From positions 38,661 to 102,660 of the forward strand of contig NZ_JNXE01000039.1 in the NCBI RefSeq assembly GCF_000716605.1: a stretch of DNA of 64,000 bases, written 5' to 3'. The notes under the pieces were generated by a model. That model made no database searches, was not told where the DNA came from, and saw only the letters and a program-made list of their open reading frames with translations. The DNA comes from Streptomyces sp. NRRL F-525 (GTDB lineage Bacteria; Actinomycetota; Actinomycetes; Streptomycetales; Streptomycetaceae). Within the stretch, counting starts at the first letter, position 1. Each line of letters opens with the position of its first letter. Below, one piece after another: positions 25,335 through 33,972 of this stretch. A program made the translations under genes and the position numbers.

Positions 25335-26840
25335 CTGACTGTCCACCACCTCGACCAGCTGCTGCTCGTCTGCTCGCTCGTCCTGCTCGTCGCCGTCGCG
25401 GCGGTCCGGATCTCCTCGCGCAGCGGGCTCCCCAGCCTGCTCGTGTACCTGGGGATCGGCGTCGCCATGGGCCAGGACGGCGTCGGCGACATCCACTTCG
25501 ACAACGCCGAGCTGACCCAGGTCATCGGGTACGCGGCCCTGGTCGTGATCCTGGCCGAGGGCGGCCTCGGCACGAAGTGGAAGGAGGTCAGGCCGGTCCT
25601 GTCCTCCGCGGCCACGCTGGCGCTGGCGGGGGTGGCGGTGAGCGTCGGCGTCACGGCGGCGGGCGCGCACTATCTGGTCGGTCTGGACTGGCGGCAGGCG
25701 TTCATCATCGGGGCGGTGGTGTCCTCGACGGACGCGGCGGCGGTCTTCTCGGTGCTGCGCAGGATCCCCCTCCCCGCGCGCGTGACGGGCACGCTGGAGG
25801 CCGAGTCCGGCTTCAACGACGCCCCGGTGGTCATCCTGGTCGTCGCCTTCTCCACGGCCGGTCCGGTCGAGCACTGGTACCTGCTGGTGGCCGAGATAGC
25901 CCTGGAGCTGGCCATCGGCGCGGCCATGGGCATCGCGGTGGGCTGGCTCGGCTCCTGGGGGATGCGGCACGTGGCGCTGCCCGCCTCCGGTCTCTACCCG
26001 ATCGCCGTCATGGCGATCGCGGTCACCGCGTACGCGGCGGGCGCCCTGGCGCACGGCAGCGGCTTCCTGGCGGTCTATCTCGCCTCGATGATGCTCGGCA
26101 ACGCCAAGCTGCCCCACTGGCCCGCCACGCGCGGTTTCGCCGAGGGGCTCGGCTGGATCGCGCAGATCGGCATGTTCGTCCTGCTCGGCCTGCTGGTCAC
26201 CCCGCACGAGCTGGGGGACGACGTCTGGCCCGCGCTCCTCATCGGCCTGGTGCTGACGATGGTGGCCCGCCCGCTCAGCGTGGTGGTGAGCCTCACGCCG
26301 TTCCGGGTGCCCTGGCAGGAGCAGACCCTCATGTCCTGGGCCGGGCTGCGCGGCGCCGTGCCCATCATCCTGGCGACGATCCCCATGGTGAACGGCGTCG
26401 AGGGCAGCCGCCGCATCTTCAACATCGTCTTCGTCCTGGTGGTCGTCTACACCCTCGTCCAGGGACCGACGCTGCCCTGGCTGGCGCGCAAGCTGAAGCT
26501 GGGCGAAGGCCCGGAGGCCGCCGACCTCGGCATCGAATCGGCTCCCCTGGAGCGGCTGCGCGGGCATCTGCTGTCCGTAGCGATCCCCGAGGAGTCGAAG
26601 ATGCACGGCGTCGAGGTCAACGAACTGAGGCTGCCGGCCGGGGCCGCGGTCACCCTCGTCGTACGCGACGGAAAATCGTTTGTCCCGCTGCCCTCGACGG
26701 TCCTGCGACGCGGGGACGAGCTCCTCGTGGTCGCCACGGACCCCGTCCGGGACGCCGCCGAGCAGCGGCTGCGCGCGGTGGGTCACGGCGGCAAGCTGGC
26801 GGGGTGGCTGGGCACGGACACCACCGGCGCCGGTCGTTAA
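25335..26840 (+). CDS. Potassium/proton antiporter (CPA1 family) with regulatory C-terminus
   Basis: A roughly 501-residue cation/proton antiporter. About 12-13 membrane segments run from VHHLDQLLLVCSLVLLVAVA. The conserved core includes VVSSTDAAAVFSVLR and GFNDAPVVILVV (Asp of the ion pathway), and SWAGLRGAVPIILATIP. The last 100 residues form a TrkA-C-like domain (AIPEESKMHGVEVNEL, RRGDELLVVATD). GGAAGGGAAGG at 25321-25331 lies just before a CTG at 25335, the best start. The in-frame ATG at 25260 has no ribosome site. Confidence 0.88.
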   Translation: MTVHHLDQLLLVCSLVLLVAVAAVRISSRSGLPSLLVYLGIGVAMGQDGVGDIHFDNAELTQVIGYAALVVILAEGGLGTKWKEVRPVLSSAATLALAGVAVSVGVTAAGAHYLVGLDWRQAFIIGAVVSSTDAAAVFSVLRRIPLPARVTGTLEAESGFNDAPVVILVVAFSTAGPVEHWYLLVAEIALELAIGAAMGIAVGWLGSWGMRHVALPASGLYPIAVMAIAVTAYAAGALAHGSGFLAVYLASMMLGNAKLPHWPATRGFAEGLGWIAQIGMFVLLGLLVTPHELGDDVWPALLIGLVLTMVARPLSVVVSLTPFRVPWQEQTLMSWAGLRGAVPIILATIPMVNGVEGSRRIFNIVFVLVVVYTLVQGPTLPWLARKLKLGEGPEAADLGIESAPLERLRGHLLSVAIPEESKMHGVEVNELRLPAGAAVTLVVRDGKSFVPLPSTVLRRGDELLVVATDPVRDAAEQRLRAVGHGGKLAGWLGTDTTGAGR

Positions 26841-27110
26841 GGGCATGTTTCGTACGGTTCACACGTTCGCCAATCGCAGGTGAACGCACGCGTGGTGCCC
26901 GTTTTCACAGGCTCACCGGGCCTCATCACCTGTACGATGAAGGCACATTCTGATCGAACCAACTCTGCCTGAAGCAGTGCTGGCGCGACCGTATGGCGGC
27001 CGAATCCCTCTCCGCGTGGGCACCGGTATCCACCGCAGTTCCGCGCAAGAGGACAGCTCTCGGCGCCCCCCGCACAGGGCGCGCTACCAGGTGGCAGAAA
27101 GGCACGGGCC
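26841..27110. other. Intergenic region
   Basis: 270 bp between the antiporter and the MFS gene. No gene, tRNA or convincing terminator is seen. It presumably holds the promoter of the MFS gene. Confidence 0.5.
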
Positions 27111-28385
27111 GTGGCATCCACGGTCACCTCCGGGACGGGATCCCGCCCCGGATACGGGCAGCTGCTGCGCACGCGCGGCGCCTGGACGTTCCTGCTCCCC
27201 GGCTTCGCGGCACGCCAGCCGTTCGCGATGCTCACCATCTCCATCGTGCTGCTCGTGCAGCACACCACCGGCTCCTACGGCGCGGCAGGCGCCGCCGCGG
27301 CCGTCACCGGCGTCTCCATGGCCCTGTTCGCGCCCTACAGCGGACGGCTGGCCGACCGCCACGGACAGCGGGCCGTCCTGCTTCCCGGCGTCCTGGTGCA
27401 CACCCTGTCTGGCCTGACGTTCACGGCCCTCGCGCTCGGCCACGCGCCCCTGTGGGCGCTGTTCGTGGCGGCCGTGCCGACCGGCGCCTCGGTGCCGCAG
27501 ATCGGGCCCATGGTGCGCGCCCGCTGGGGCGTGAAGCTCCAGGACTCCCCGCTGCTGAGCACGGCGGCCGCCTTCGAGTCCGTCACGGACGAACTGACCT
27601 TCGTCTTCGGCCCGTTGCTGGCGACCGCCCTGTGCACCGCCGTGACCCCGGCCGCGGGTCTGGTCACGGAGGCGGGGCTCACGCTGATCGGCGGTCTGCT
27701 GTTCGCCGCCCAGAAGAGCACCCAGCCCAAGGTGGCGCTCGCCGGGCACGCACGCGTGGAGCACGTTTCCGCACTGGGCATCCCCGGGGTGCGCGTGCTG
27801 ATCGTGACCTTCCTGGGCATCGGTTCCGTCTTCGGCGGCATGCAGGTCTCCCTGGCCGCCTTCACCGAGTCGATCGGCGAACCCGGTCTGAACGGCGTCC
27901 TCTACGGCACGTTCGCGGCAGGCAACATGCTCTCCGGGCTCGTCTGCGGTGCCGTCGCCTGGAAGGTCGCCCCGCAGCGCCGCCTCCTGGTCGGCTACGC
28001 GGCGCTCGCGCTGACCGCGTCCGCCCTGTGGACCGCGCACTCGGTGCTGCTGCTGGCCGGCGTCGGCCTCCTGGTCGGCATGTGCATCGCGCCCGCCCTG
28101 ATCACCGGCTACACCCTGGTCGAGGGGCTCGTCCCGGCCGGCGCCCGCACCGAGGCCTTCACCTGGCTGACCGGCGCGGTCGCCCTCGGCCAGGCCGCCG
28201 CCGTCACGGTCGCCGGACAGCTGGAGGACCGCCTGTGGGGCGGCGCCGGTTTCCTGGTCCCGATGGCCGGTACGGTGCTCGCCCTGGGGACCCTGGTGGC
28301 CCTCCGGTCACGGCTCGCGACCCGGCCCCGCAGCCGCACCGTGGCACGTGGCGTCGGTCACCGCGTGCCGGTGGCAGTGGACTGA
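27111..28385 (+). CDS. Major facilitator superfamily transporter
   Basis: A 424-residue transporter with GTG start and about 12 membrane segments. The loop 2-3 motif reads GRLADRHGQRAVLL, the MFS signature. FVFGPLLATAL and ALITGYTLVEGLVP follow in later helices. It resembles the Streptomyces exporters of unknown cargo rather than sugar permeases. It stands alone, followed by the fmdB-type gene 70 bp downstream. The substrate is unknown. Confidence 0.87.
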   Translation: MASTVTSGTGSRPGYGQLLRTRGAWTFLLPGFAARQPFAMLTISIVLLVQHTTGSYGAAGAAAAVTGVSMALFAPYSGRLADRHGQRAVLLPGVLVHTLSGLTFTALALGHAPLWALFVAAVPTGASVPQIGPMVRARWGVKLQDSPLLSTAAAFESVTDELTFVFGPLLATALCTAVTPAAGLVTEAGLTLIGGLLFAAQKSTQPKVALAGHARVEHVSALGIPGVRVLIVTFLGIGSVFGGMQVSLAAFTESIGEPGLNGVLYGTFAAGNMLSGLVCGAVAWKVAPQRRLLVGYAALALTASALWTAHSVLLLAGVGLLVGMCIAPALITGYTLVEGLVPAGARTEAFTWLTGAVALGQAAAVTVAGQLEDRLWGGAGFLVPMAGTVLALGTLVALRSRLATRPRSRTVARGVGHRVPVAVD

Positions 28386-28455
28386 TCCCCGGGAATACGT
28401 CACTATGGACGCTCGTTAGCACTCATTGAGTGAGAGTGCCAGGAGGAAGACAACA

Positions 28456-28779
28456 GTGCCGACCTACCAGTACCAGTGCACCGAGTGCGGCGAGGGCCTT
28501 GAAGCGGTCCAGAAGTTCACCGACGACGCGCTGACCGAGTGCCCCAATTGCGGTGGCCGCCTGAAGAAGGTGTACTCCGCGGTCGGCATTGTCTTCAAGG
28601 GCTCCGGCTTCTACCGGAACGACAGCCGCGGCTCCTCGTCGAGCAGCTCGCCGGCCACCCCGAAGCCGTCGACGTCCTCGGACTCGAAGCCGTCCGCCCC
28701 CTCGACCTCGTCGTCCTCATCAGACTCGAAGTCGTCGAGCTCGGGCTCCTCGTCCAGCAGTAACAGCTCCGCCGCGTAG
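28456..28779 (+). CDS. FmdB-family zinc-ribbon protein with serine-rich tail
   Basis: A 107-residue protein. AGGAGGA at 28441-28447 fixes the GTG at 28456. The N-terminal zinc ribbon has YQCTECGEGLE and ECPNCGGRLKK, then VFKGSGFYRND, the FmdB/PF09723 pattern. The last 55 residues are almost only Ser, Pro, Lys and Asp and probably disordered. Function in the family is poorly known, with a putative regulatory role. Confidence 0.9.
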   Translation: MPTYQYQCTECGEGLEAVQKFTDDALTECPNCGGRLKKVYSAVGIVFKGSGFYRNDSRGSSSSSSPATPKPSTSSDSKPSAPSTSSSSSDSKSSSSGSSSSSNSSAA

Positions 28780-28792
28780 GACTTCTCCGCGG

Positions 28793-28820
28793 GACCCTGT
28801 CGTCGTACGACGACAGGGTC
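28793..28820. terminator. Perfect palindromic terminator after fmdB-type gene
   Basis: 28-bp perfect palindrome (14-bp arms, left arm GACCCTGTCGTCGT) starting 13 bp after the stop codon and followed by TTCGGTGTTT. Confidence 0.8.
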
Positions 28821-28889
28821 TTCGGTGTTTCCGGAGCCGGTTCCCGCATCCGTTCCTGTGGCTTTTCGGCGGCGGCTAGGGTGCTGGCC

Positions 28890-29723
28890 ATGGCGAACGC
28901 AGAGATCGGCGTAATCGGCGGCTCCGGCTTCTACTCGTTCCTCGACGACGTGACCGAGATCGAGGTGGACACCCCCTACGGACCCCCCAGCGACTCCCTC
29001 TTCCTCGGCGAGATCGCCGGCCGGCGGGTCGCGTTCCTGCCCCGGCACGGGCGCGGCCACCATCTGCCGCCGCACCGCATCAACTACCGGGCCAACCTCT
29101 GGGCGTTGCGCTCCGTCGGCGTGCGCCAGGTCCTCGGCCCGTGCGCGGTGGGCGGGCTGCGCCCCGAGTACGGGCCGGGCACGCTGCTGGTGCCGGACCA
29201 GCTGGTGGACCGGACGAAGTCCCGGACGGGCACGTACTTCGACGGACTCCCGCTGCCCGGCGGCGCGGTGCCGAACGTGGTGCACGTGTCGCTGGCCGAC
29301 CCCTACTGCCCGACCGGCCGGGCGGCCGCGCTGAAGGCGGCGCGCGGGCGGGACTGGGAACCGGTGGACGGCGGCACGCTCGTGGTGATCGAGGGCCCGC
29401 GTTTCTCGACCCGCGCCGAGTCGCTGTGGCACCAGGCGCAGGGCTGGTCGGTGGTCGGCATGACCGGCCATCCCGAGGCGGCGCTCGCGCGTGAACTGGA
29501 GCTCTGCTACTCCTCGTTGACCCTCGTCACCGACCTCGACGCGGGCGCCGAGACCGGCGAGGGCGTCTCCCACGACGAGGTGCTGCGGGTGTTCGCGGCC
29601 AACGTGGACCGGCTGCGGGGCGTGCTGTTCGACACAGTGGCCGCGCTGCCGGAGACCGGGGCGCGGGACTGCCTGTGCGCGAACGCGCTGGGCGGGATGG
29701 ACCCGGGCTTCGAGCTGCCGTAA
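28890..29723 (+). CDS. S-methyl-5'-thioadenosine phosphorylase
   Basis: A 277-residue purine phosphorylase-family enzyme cleaving methylthioadenosine from polyamine or quorum-type pathways to adenine and methylthioribose-1-phosphate. The phosphate-binding GGSGFYS is at the start, LPRHGRGHHLPPHRINYRAN matches the family, and GMTGHPEAALARELELCY is the substrate-site motif. The ATG at 28890 gives MANAEIGVIGG; one three codons upstream is less likely. Confidence 0.92.
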   Translation: MANAEIGVIGGSGFYSFLDDVTEIEVDTPYGPPSDSLFLGEIAGRRVAFLPRHGRGHHLPPHRINYRANLWALRSVGVRQVLGPCAVGGLRPEYGPGTLLVPDQLVDRTKSRTGTYFDGLPLPGGAVPNVVHVSLADPYCPTGRAAALKAARGRDWEPVDGGTLVVIEGPRFSTRAESLWHQAQGWSVVGMTGHPEAALARELELCYSSLTLVTDLDAGAETGEGVSHDEVLRVFAANVDRLRGVLFDTVAALPETGARDCLCANALGGMDPGFELP

Positions 29724-29888
29724 CCGCGGCGGCTGGGGATGCGGAGAGGGGCCGGGGATACGGAACTCCCCGTTCGGGTGAGGGAGTTGTCCACAACCGG
29801 CGGGTAACACACGGGCTCCGGCAGGCATCGGCGCGAGGCCTCATCGTGGGGACCGCAAGCCGATCCCTCGTCACAGGTGGTGGTTCCC

Positions 29889-30470
29889 ATGTCCCTCTCC
29901 CCTCCCTCCTTCCCCTCCTTCACGGGCCCGTCGGGTACGGATTCCTTCCCGCGCCCGCTGGGCACCGACGCCCCGCCCACGTGCGAGGTGCCGCACTTCG
30001 CGCCGGTGCGGGTGCGCGGCGGCCGCTGTCGACTGCGCCGGCTGCTACGGCACCGGAGGCGGGCGGTGGCCGCGGGGCTGGCGCTGACCGCGGCCGCACT
30101 TGTCGCGGCGGGCCCGCGTGAGGCGTCCGAGGCACGGCACAGCGAGCGGCCTCGGGGGCACCCGGTGGCCGATCCGGTACGGCAGCGCCGGGCGGTCGAG
30201 TGGGTGTCGGCGCCGGTGCGGATCGCCGACGCCGGTACGGTCCGGCTGCTGCGGGCCGGTGACCGGGTCGATGTGATCGCCGCCGAGGAGTCGGCGGCGG
30301 GCGGTGACGCTCACGTGGTCGCGCGCGGGGCGCGGGTGACGAAGGTGCCCGAGCCGCTCGAAGTGGCGGACGGCGGCGGGGCGTTGGTGGTGCTGTCGGT
30401 GCCACGCTCGACGGCGGCACGGCTGGCCGGCGCGAGCGCCACGGCACGGTTGGCGGTGACGATGTGCTGA
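29889..30470 (+). CDS. SAF/RcpC-domain membrane protein (CpaB-like)
   Basis: A 193-residue protein. An N-terminal cytoplasmic stretch is followed by a basic cluster (RLRRLLRHRRR) and one alanine-rich membrane segment (about 60-77). The C-terminal region (VRLLRAGDRVDVIAAE, VVLSVPRSTAARLAGAS) resembles the RcpC/CpaB domain found in Flp pilus assembly. Isolated CpaB-like proteins are common in Streptomyces; their role is unclear. No pilus genes are nearby. Confidence 0.78.
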   Translation: MSLSPPSFPSFTGPSGTDSFPRPLGTDAPPTCEVPHFAPVRVRGGRCRLRRLLRHRRRAVAAGLALTAAALVAAGPREASEARHSERPRGHPVADPVRQRRAVEWVSAPVRIADAGTVRLLRAGDRVDVIAAEESAAGGDAHVVARGARVTKVPEPLEVADGGGALVVLSVPRSTAARLAGASATARLAVTMC

Positions 30471-30644
30471 TCGGCCGGTTCGTCCGTGGGGTGGTCCGTG
30501 AGGTGAACCATGCCTTTCGGTGTCTCGGCGACTTGCTGTCAAGTCCCTCGTTCGAGTTACTGAATTGGACAGGGCGGCCGGGCCTTGACGTAGGTTGCGG
30601 AGCTGTCGGTTCCACCCCCTGCGCGTGCGAGAAGAGGCTCCGAG

Positions 30645-31106
30645 TTGAGCGAGAAGAAGAAGGAACCGGGCGTCTGGCAGGGCTTCAAGGCCTTCCTGAT
30701 GCGCGGGAACGTCGTCGATCTGGCAGTCGCGGTCGTCATCGGCGCCGCCTTCACGAACATCGTCAACTCGGTGGTGAAGGGGATCATCAACCCGCTCGTC
30801 GGGGCGATCGGCACACAGAACCTGGACACCTACAGCTCGTGCCTGAGCAGCAGTTGCTCGGGCGACAAGGGCATCCAGCTGATGTGGGGTTCCGTCCTGG
30901 GAGCCGCCCTCAGCTTCGTGATCACCGCGGCGGTCGTCTACTTCCTGATGGTCCTGCCGATGTCGAAGTACCTGGCCCGGGCGGAGGCCCAGCGCAAGGC
31001 CAAGGAGGGCACGCAGGAGGTCATCGAGATCACCGAGCTGGAGGTCCTCAAGGAGATCCGCGACGCGCTCGTCGCGCAGCGCGGCGAGGGACACCGGGAG
31101 CCGTAA
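30645..31106 (+). CDS. mscL: Large-conductance mechanosensitive channel
   Basis: A 153-residue pore protein that opens on membrane tension to release solutes. The signature GFKAFLMRGNVVDLAVAVVIG contains the first membrane helix; the second is FVITAAVVYFLMVLPM. The cytoplasmic helix follows. A cysteine pair (CLSSSC) in the periplasmic loop is notable. TTG is the likely start. A small convergent gene ends 8 bp downstream. Confidence 0.94.
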   Translation: MSEKKKEPGVWQGFKAFLMRGNVVDLAVAVVIGAAFTNIVNSVVKGIINPLVGAIGTQNLDTYSSCLSSSCSGDKGIQLMWGSVLGAALSFVITAAVVYFLMVLPMSKYLARAEAQRKAKEGTQEVIEITELEVLKEIRDALVAQRGEGHREP

Positions 31107-31114
31107 CCGACGGC

Positions 31115-31291
31115 TCAGATGTGGTGGGGCGGCTTCTCGTCGAGGAAGCGCTTCAGGTCGGCCGCGCTGTCACCCTCGGGCCGCTCGCCCCACCCGCGGT
31201 CCGTGTCGTCCGAGGACGGCCGGCTCAACGGGTCGTCGAAGACCAGCGCGGGCTTCGGATCGCGCGGCTCGGGTGCGGGGACGGTACTCAT
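31115..31291 (-). CDS. Small hypothetical protein
   Basis: A 58-residue acidic, proline-rich product: MSTVPAPEPRDPKPALVFDD, ending KRFLDEKPPHHI. The ATG at 31291 is the natural start. It lies convergent to mscL and divergent from the ltrA-like gene. No domain or membrane segment. The even codon bias and tight spacing favour a real gene. Confidence 0.6.
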   Translation of the reverse strand: MSTVPAPEPRDPKPALVFDDPLSRPSSDDTDRGWGERPEGDSAADLKRFLDEKPPHHI

Positions 31292-31340
31292 GCGTCCAGG
31301 GTACGGCCCCCGGCCGACGTTATCTGCTGTGCTTGGCCCC

Positions 31341-32564
31341 ATGACGTCCGAGACGCACAGCCCCCAGCGCCCCCTACGCCCCCTGCGCCCGCTCACCGCC
31401 CGGGGCCGGGACGAGCCGCACCGGGTCGCCTCGCCGCTGGAGCTCTTCTTCGACCTGTGTTTCGTCGTGGCCATCGCGCAGGCGGGCGTCCAGCTGGCGC
31501 ACGCCGTCGCGGAGGGGCACGCGGGCGAGGGCGTCCTGAACTACGCGATGCAGTTCTTCTCGATCTGGTGGGCCTGGATGAACTTCTCCTGGTTCGCCTC
31601 GGCGTACGACAACGACGACGTGCTCTACCGGGTCGTCACCCTGGTGCAGATCGCCGGCGTCCTGGTCCTCGCGGCCGGGGTCTCGCGGGCCTTCGAGCAG
31701 CACGACTACCTGGTCGTCTGGCTCGGCTACGTGATCATGCGGCTGGCGATGGCCACACAGTGGCTGCGGGCCGCGAAGGACGCGGAGGGCCCGGAGAGAA
31801 CCATGGCGGTGCGGTACGCGGGCGGCGTGCTGCTGTGCTTGGTCGGCTGGGCCGGGCTGGTGGTCGCGCCGGAACCCGCCCGGGCATGGGTGTTCCTCGT
31901 GATGGTGATCGCGGAGCTGTGCGTCCCCCTCTACGCCGAGAAGGACTTCACGACGCCCTGGCATCCGCACCACATCTCCGAGCGGTACGGGCTGTTCACG
32001 ATCATCGTGCTGGGCGAGACGATCGCGGCGGCGACGGTCGCCGTGAAGTCCGGGGTGGACGAGAACGACGCGCTGGGCGAGCTGCTGCCCATCGCGGCCG
32101 GCGGACTGCTGATCGTGTTCGCCGCCTGGTGGATCTACTTCGTGGTGCCGATCCACGGGCACCTTCGCTCCAACCAGCAGGCGTTCCTGTGGGGTTACGG
32201 TCACTACCTGATCTTCGCGTCGGCGGCCACGATCGGCGCGGGCCTGGAGGTGGCGGTCACACAGGCGGTCGGCAAGGCCCACATCTCCACACCGGCGGCC
32301 TCCGCAGCGGTGACCCTGCCGACAGCGCTGTACCTGCTCACCGTCTGGGCGCTCCACGCCCGCCACTACAAGGTGGGCGTCACCCAGCAACTGGTGCTCC
32401 CCGTGGCCGCGTTGCTGGTGCTCTGCTGCACGTTCCTGGGCCAGTGGGCGGTACTGGCGGCGGGGCTGGTGTCGGCACTGACGGTGGCGGTCGGGGTGAC
32501 GTTGACGGCACGGACGGCTGCCGCCGAGGAGAGCGGAACCGAGGCGACGGCGACGGCGGGCTGA
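31341..32564 (+). CDS. Low temperature requirement protein A family membrane protein
   Basis: A 407-residue integral membrane protein with about 11 segments. The LtrA signature ELFFDLCFVVAIAQ is near residue 33, with SIWWAWMNFSWFASAYDNDD and ISERYGLFTIIVLGETIAA following, all diagnostic. The family is named from a Listeria gene needed for cold growth; the molecular role is unknown. The ATG at 31341 was chosen; upstream in-frame codons belong to the opposite-strand small gene. Confidence 0.92.
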   Translation: MTSETHSPQRPLRPLRPLTARGRDEPHRVASPLELFFDLCFVVAIAQAGVQLAHAVAEGHAGEGVLNYAMQFFSIWWAWMNFSWFASAYDNDDVLYRVVTLVQIAGVLVLAAGVSRAFEQHDYLVVWLGYVIMRLAMATQWLRAAKDAEGPERTMAVRYAGGVLLCLVGWAGLVVAPEPARAWVFLVMVIAELCVPLYAEKDFTTPWHPHHISERYGLFTIIVLGETIAAATVAVKSGVDENDALGELLPIAAGGLLIVFAAWWIYFVVPIHGHLRSNQQAFLWGYGHYLIFASAATIGAGLEVAVTQAVGKAHISTPAASAAVTLPTALYLLTVWALHARHYKVGVTQQLVLPVAALLVLCCTFLGQWAVLAAGLVSALTVAVGVTLTARTAAAEESGTEATATAG

Positions 32565-32704
32565 CCGGCACCGGAACAGTCGTCGAAGCTCAGCCGACCG
32601 GGACGGGAACAGGGGCCGAAGGCGGGCTGACCATCCCCGGGGCACCGGCGTGGACAGCTCCGATGGTCCCCGGATCGGCAGGGGGCTGGGCGAGACTGGC
32701 GCGC

Positions 32705-33733
32705 ATGACAGTTGACGCGTTGACGGATGTGGCCGGGGTGCGGGTGGGGCATGCGACGCGGTCGGGGGACGGTTGGCTCACCGGGACCACGGTCGTGCTC
32801 GCGCCGGAGGGCGGAGCGGTGGCCGCCGTGGATGTGCGGGGCGGCGGACCCGGCACCAAGGAGACCGACGCGCTCGATCCGCGCAACCTGGTGCAACGGG
32901 TCGACGCGATCGTGCTGACCGGCGGCAGCGCGTACGGGCTCGACGCCGCGTCCGGGGTGATGGCCTGGCTGGAGGAGCAGGGGCGCGGGGTGCGGGTCGG
33001 CGCCGATCCGTCGCACGTCGTACCCGTGGTACCCGCGGCCTGTGTCTTCGACCTGGGGCGGGGCGGCGCCTTCCGGGCCAGGCCGGACGCGGCCACCGGG
33101 CGGACGGCGGTCGAGGCCGCCGCGATCAGCGGCCCCGGGGTGCGGGTGCGCGAGGGGTGTGTGGGCGCCGGTACGGGGGCGGCGCTCGGACCGTTGAAGG
33201 GCGGGATCGGGACCGCGAGCATGGTGCTGGACTCGGGAATCACGGTGGCGGCGCTGGTGGTGGCCAACGCGGCGGGTTCGGCGACGGACCCCGAAACGGG
33301 CGTGCTGTACGGGGAGTTGTTCGGGGGGAGGGTGGAGTATCCCGAGCCGCACGTCCACGAGGCCGCGCGGCTGCGCCTCGCCGAGGCAGCCGCCAAGAAC
33401 GCGCCTCCCCCGCTGAACACCACGCTCGCGGTGGTGGCCACGGACGCCCAACTCACCAAGGCCCAGGCCCAGAAGCTGGCTGGCACGGCCCACGACGGCA
33501 TCGCGCGCGCCGTACGCCCGGTGCACCTCCTGAACGACGGCGACACGGTCTTCACCCTCGCCACCGGCACCCGCCCCCTGGACGCCGAGAACCCCCTCGC
33601 CCTCAACGCCGTTCTCGCGGCCGGCGCGGACGTCGTGACCCGGGCGATCGTGCGCGCGGTACGCGCCGCCGAGCCAGTGGACGGACCCGGCGGGACATGG
33701 CCGTCGTACGAGGAGCTGTACGGGAGACGGTAG
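32705..33733 (+). CDS. P1-family (DmpA-like) peptidase
   Basis: A 342-residue Ntn-type aminopeptidase. The start is the ATG at 32705; the frame is open for more than 2 kb upstream only by composition. Family features are LTDVAGVRVGHATR at the start, LTGGSAYGLDAASGV, and the self-cleavage region PLNTTLAVVATDA, where a Thr after Asn would be the new N-terminal nucleophile. Substrate unknown; the family removes N-terminal residues or hydrolyses beta-peptides. Confidence 0.9.
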   Translation: MTVDALTDVAGVRVGHATRSGDGWLTGTTVVLAPEGGAVAAVDVRGGGPGTKETDALDPRNLVQRVDAIVLTGGSAYGLDAASGVMAWLEEQGRGVRVGADPSHVVPVVPAACVFDLGRGGAFRARPDAATGRTAVEAAAISGPGVRVREGCVGAGTGAALGPLKGGIGTASMVLDSGITVAALVVANAAGSATDPETGVLYGELFGGRVEYPEPHVHEAARLRLAEAAAKNAPPPLNTTLAVVATDAQLTKAQAQKLAGTAHDGIARAVRPVHLLNDGDTVFTLATGTRPLDAENPLALNAVLAAGADVVTRAIVRAVRAAEPVDGPGGTWPSYEELYGRR

Positions 33734-33736
33734 CCA

Positions 33737-33815
33737 CCCCTCTGGAGGTTGGGATCTCCTCTAACCAGTCAAGCACCACGACAGTGGTTACTTTTACCCC
33801 CGGCCTCCAGAGGGG
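33737..33815. promoter_or_regulatory. Nested inverted repeats upstream of L,D-transpeptidase
   Basis: Outer arms CCCCTCTGGAGG (33737-33748) and CCTCCAGAGGGG (33804-33815) are perfect complements, enclosing an inner TAACCA and TGGTTA pair. It starts 3 bp after the peptidase stop. It could be a terminator or a leader structure for the next gene; no T tract is seen. Confidence 0.5.
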
Positions 33816-33972
33816 ACGCCTGCCTGGCCCCCCGCCCCGCGTATGTCCCGGTTCTGTCACCGGACGGCGCCCATGAGGAACGCAGGGAACCCGTACAGCC
33901 ACACGCCCCCTCTTTGTCCACGCAACGCAGCGGATCACGTATCACGCACACCACACGAACCTGGAGCAGCCC

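Noticed and set aside
28793..28820. 28-bp palindrome as an operator
   Set aside because: It lies just after a stop codon and is better explained as a terminator hairpin.
30464..32704. Upstream extension of the P1 peptidase frame, covering mscL and ltrA-like genes
   Set aside because: The extension is out of frame with two well-supported genes and has no domain of its own; the peptidase starts at 32705.
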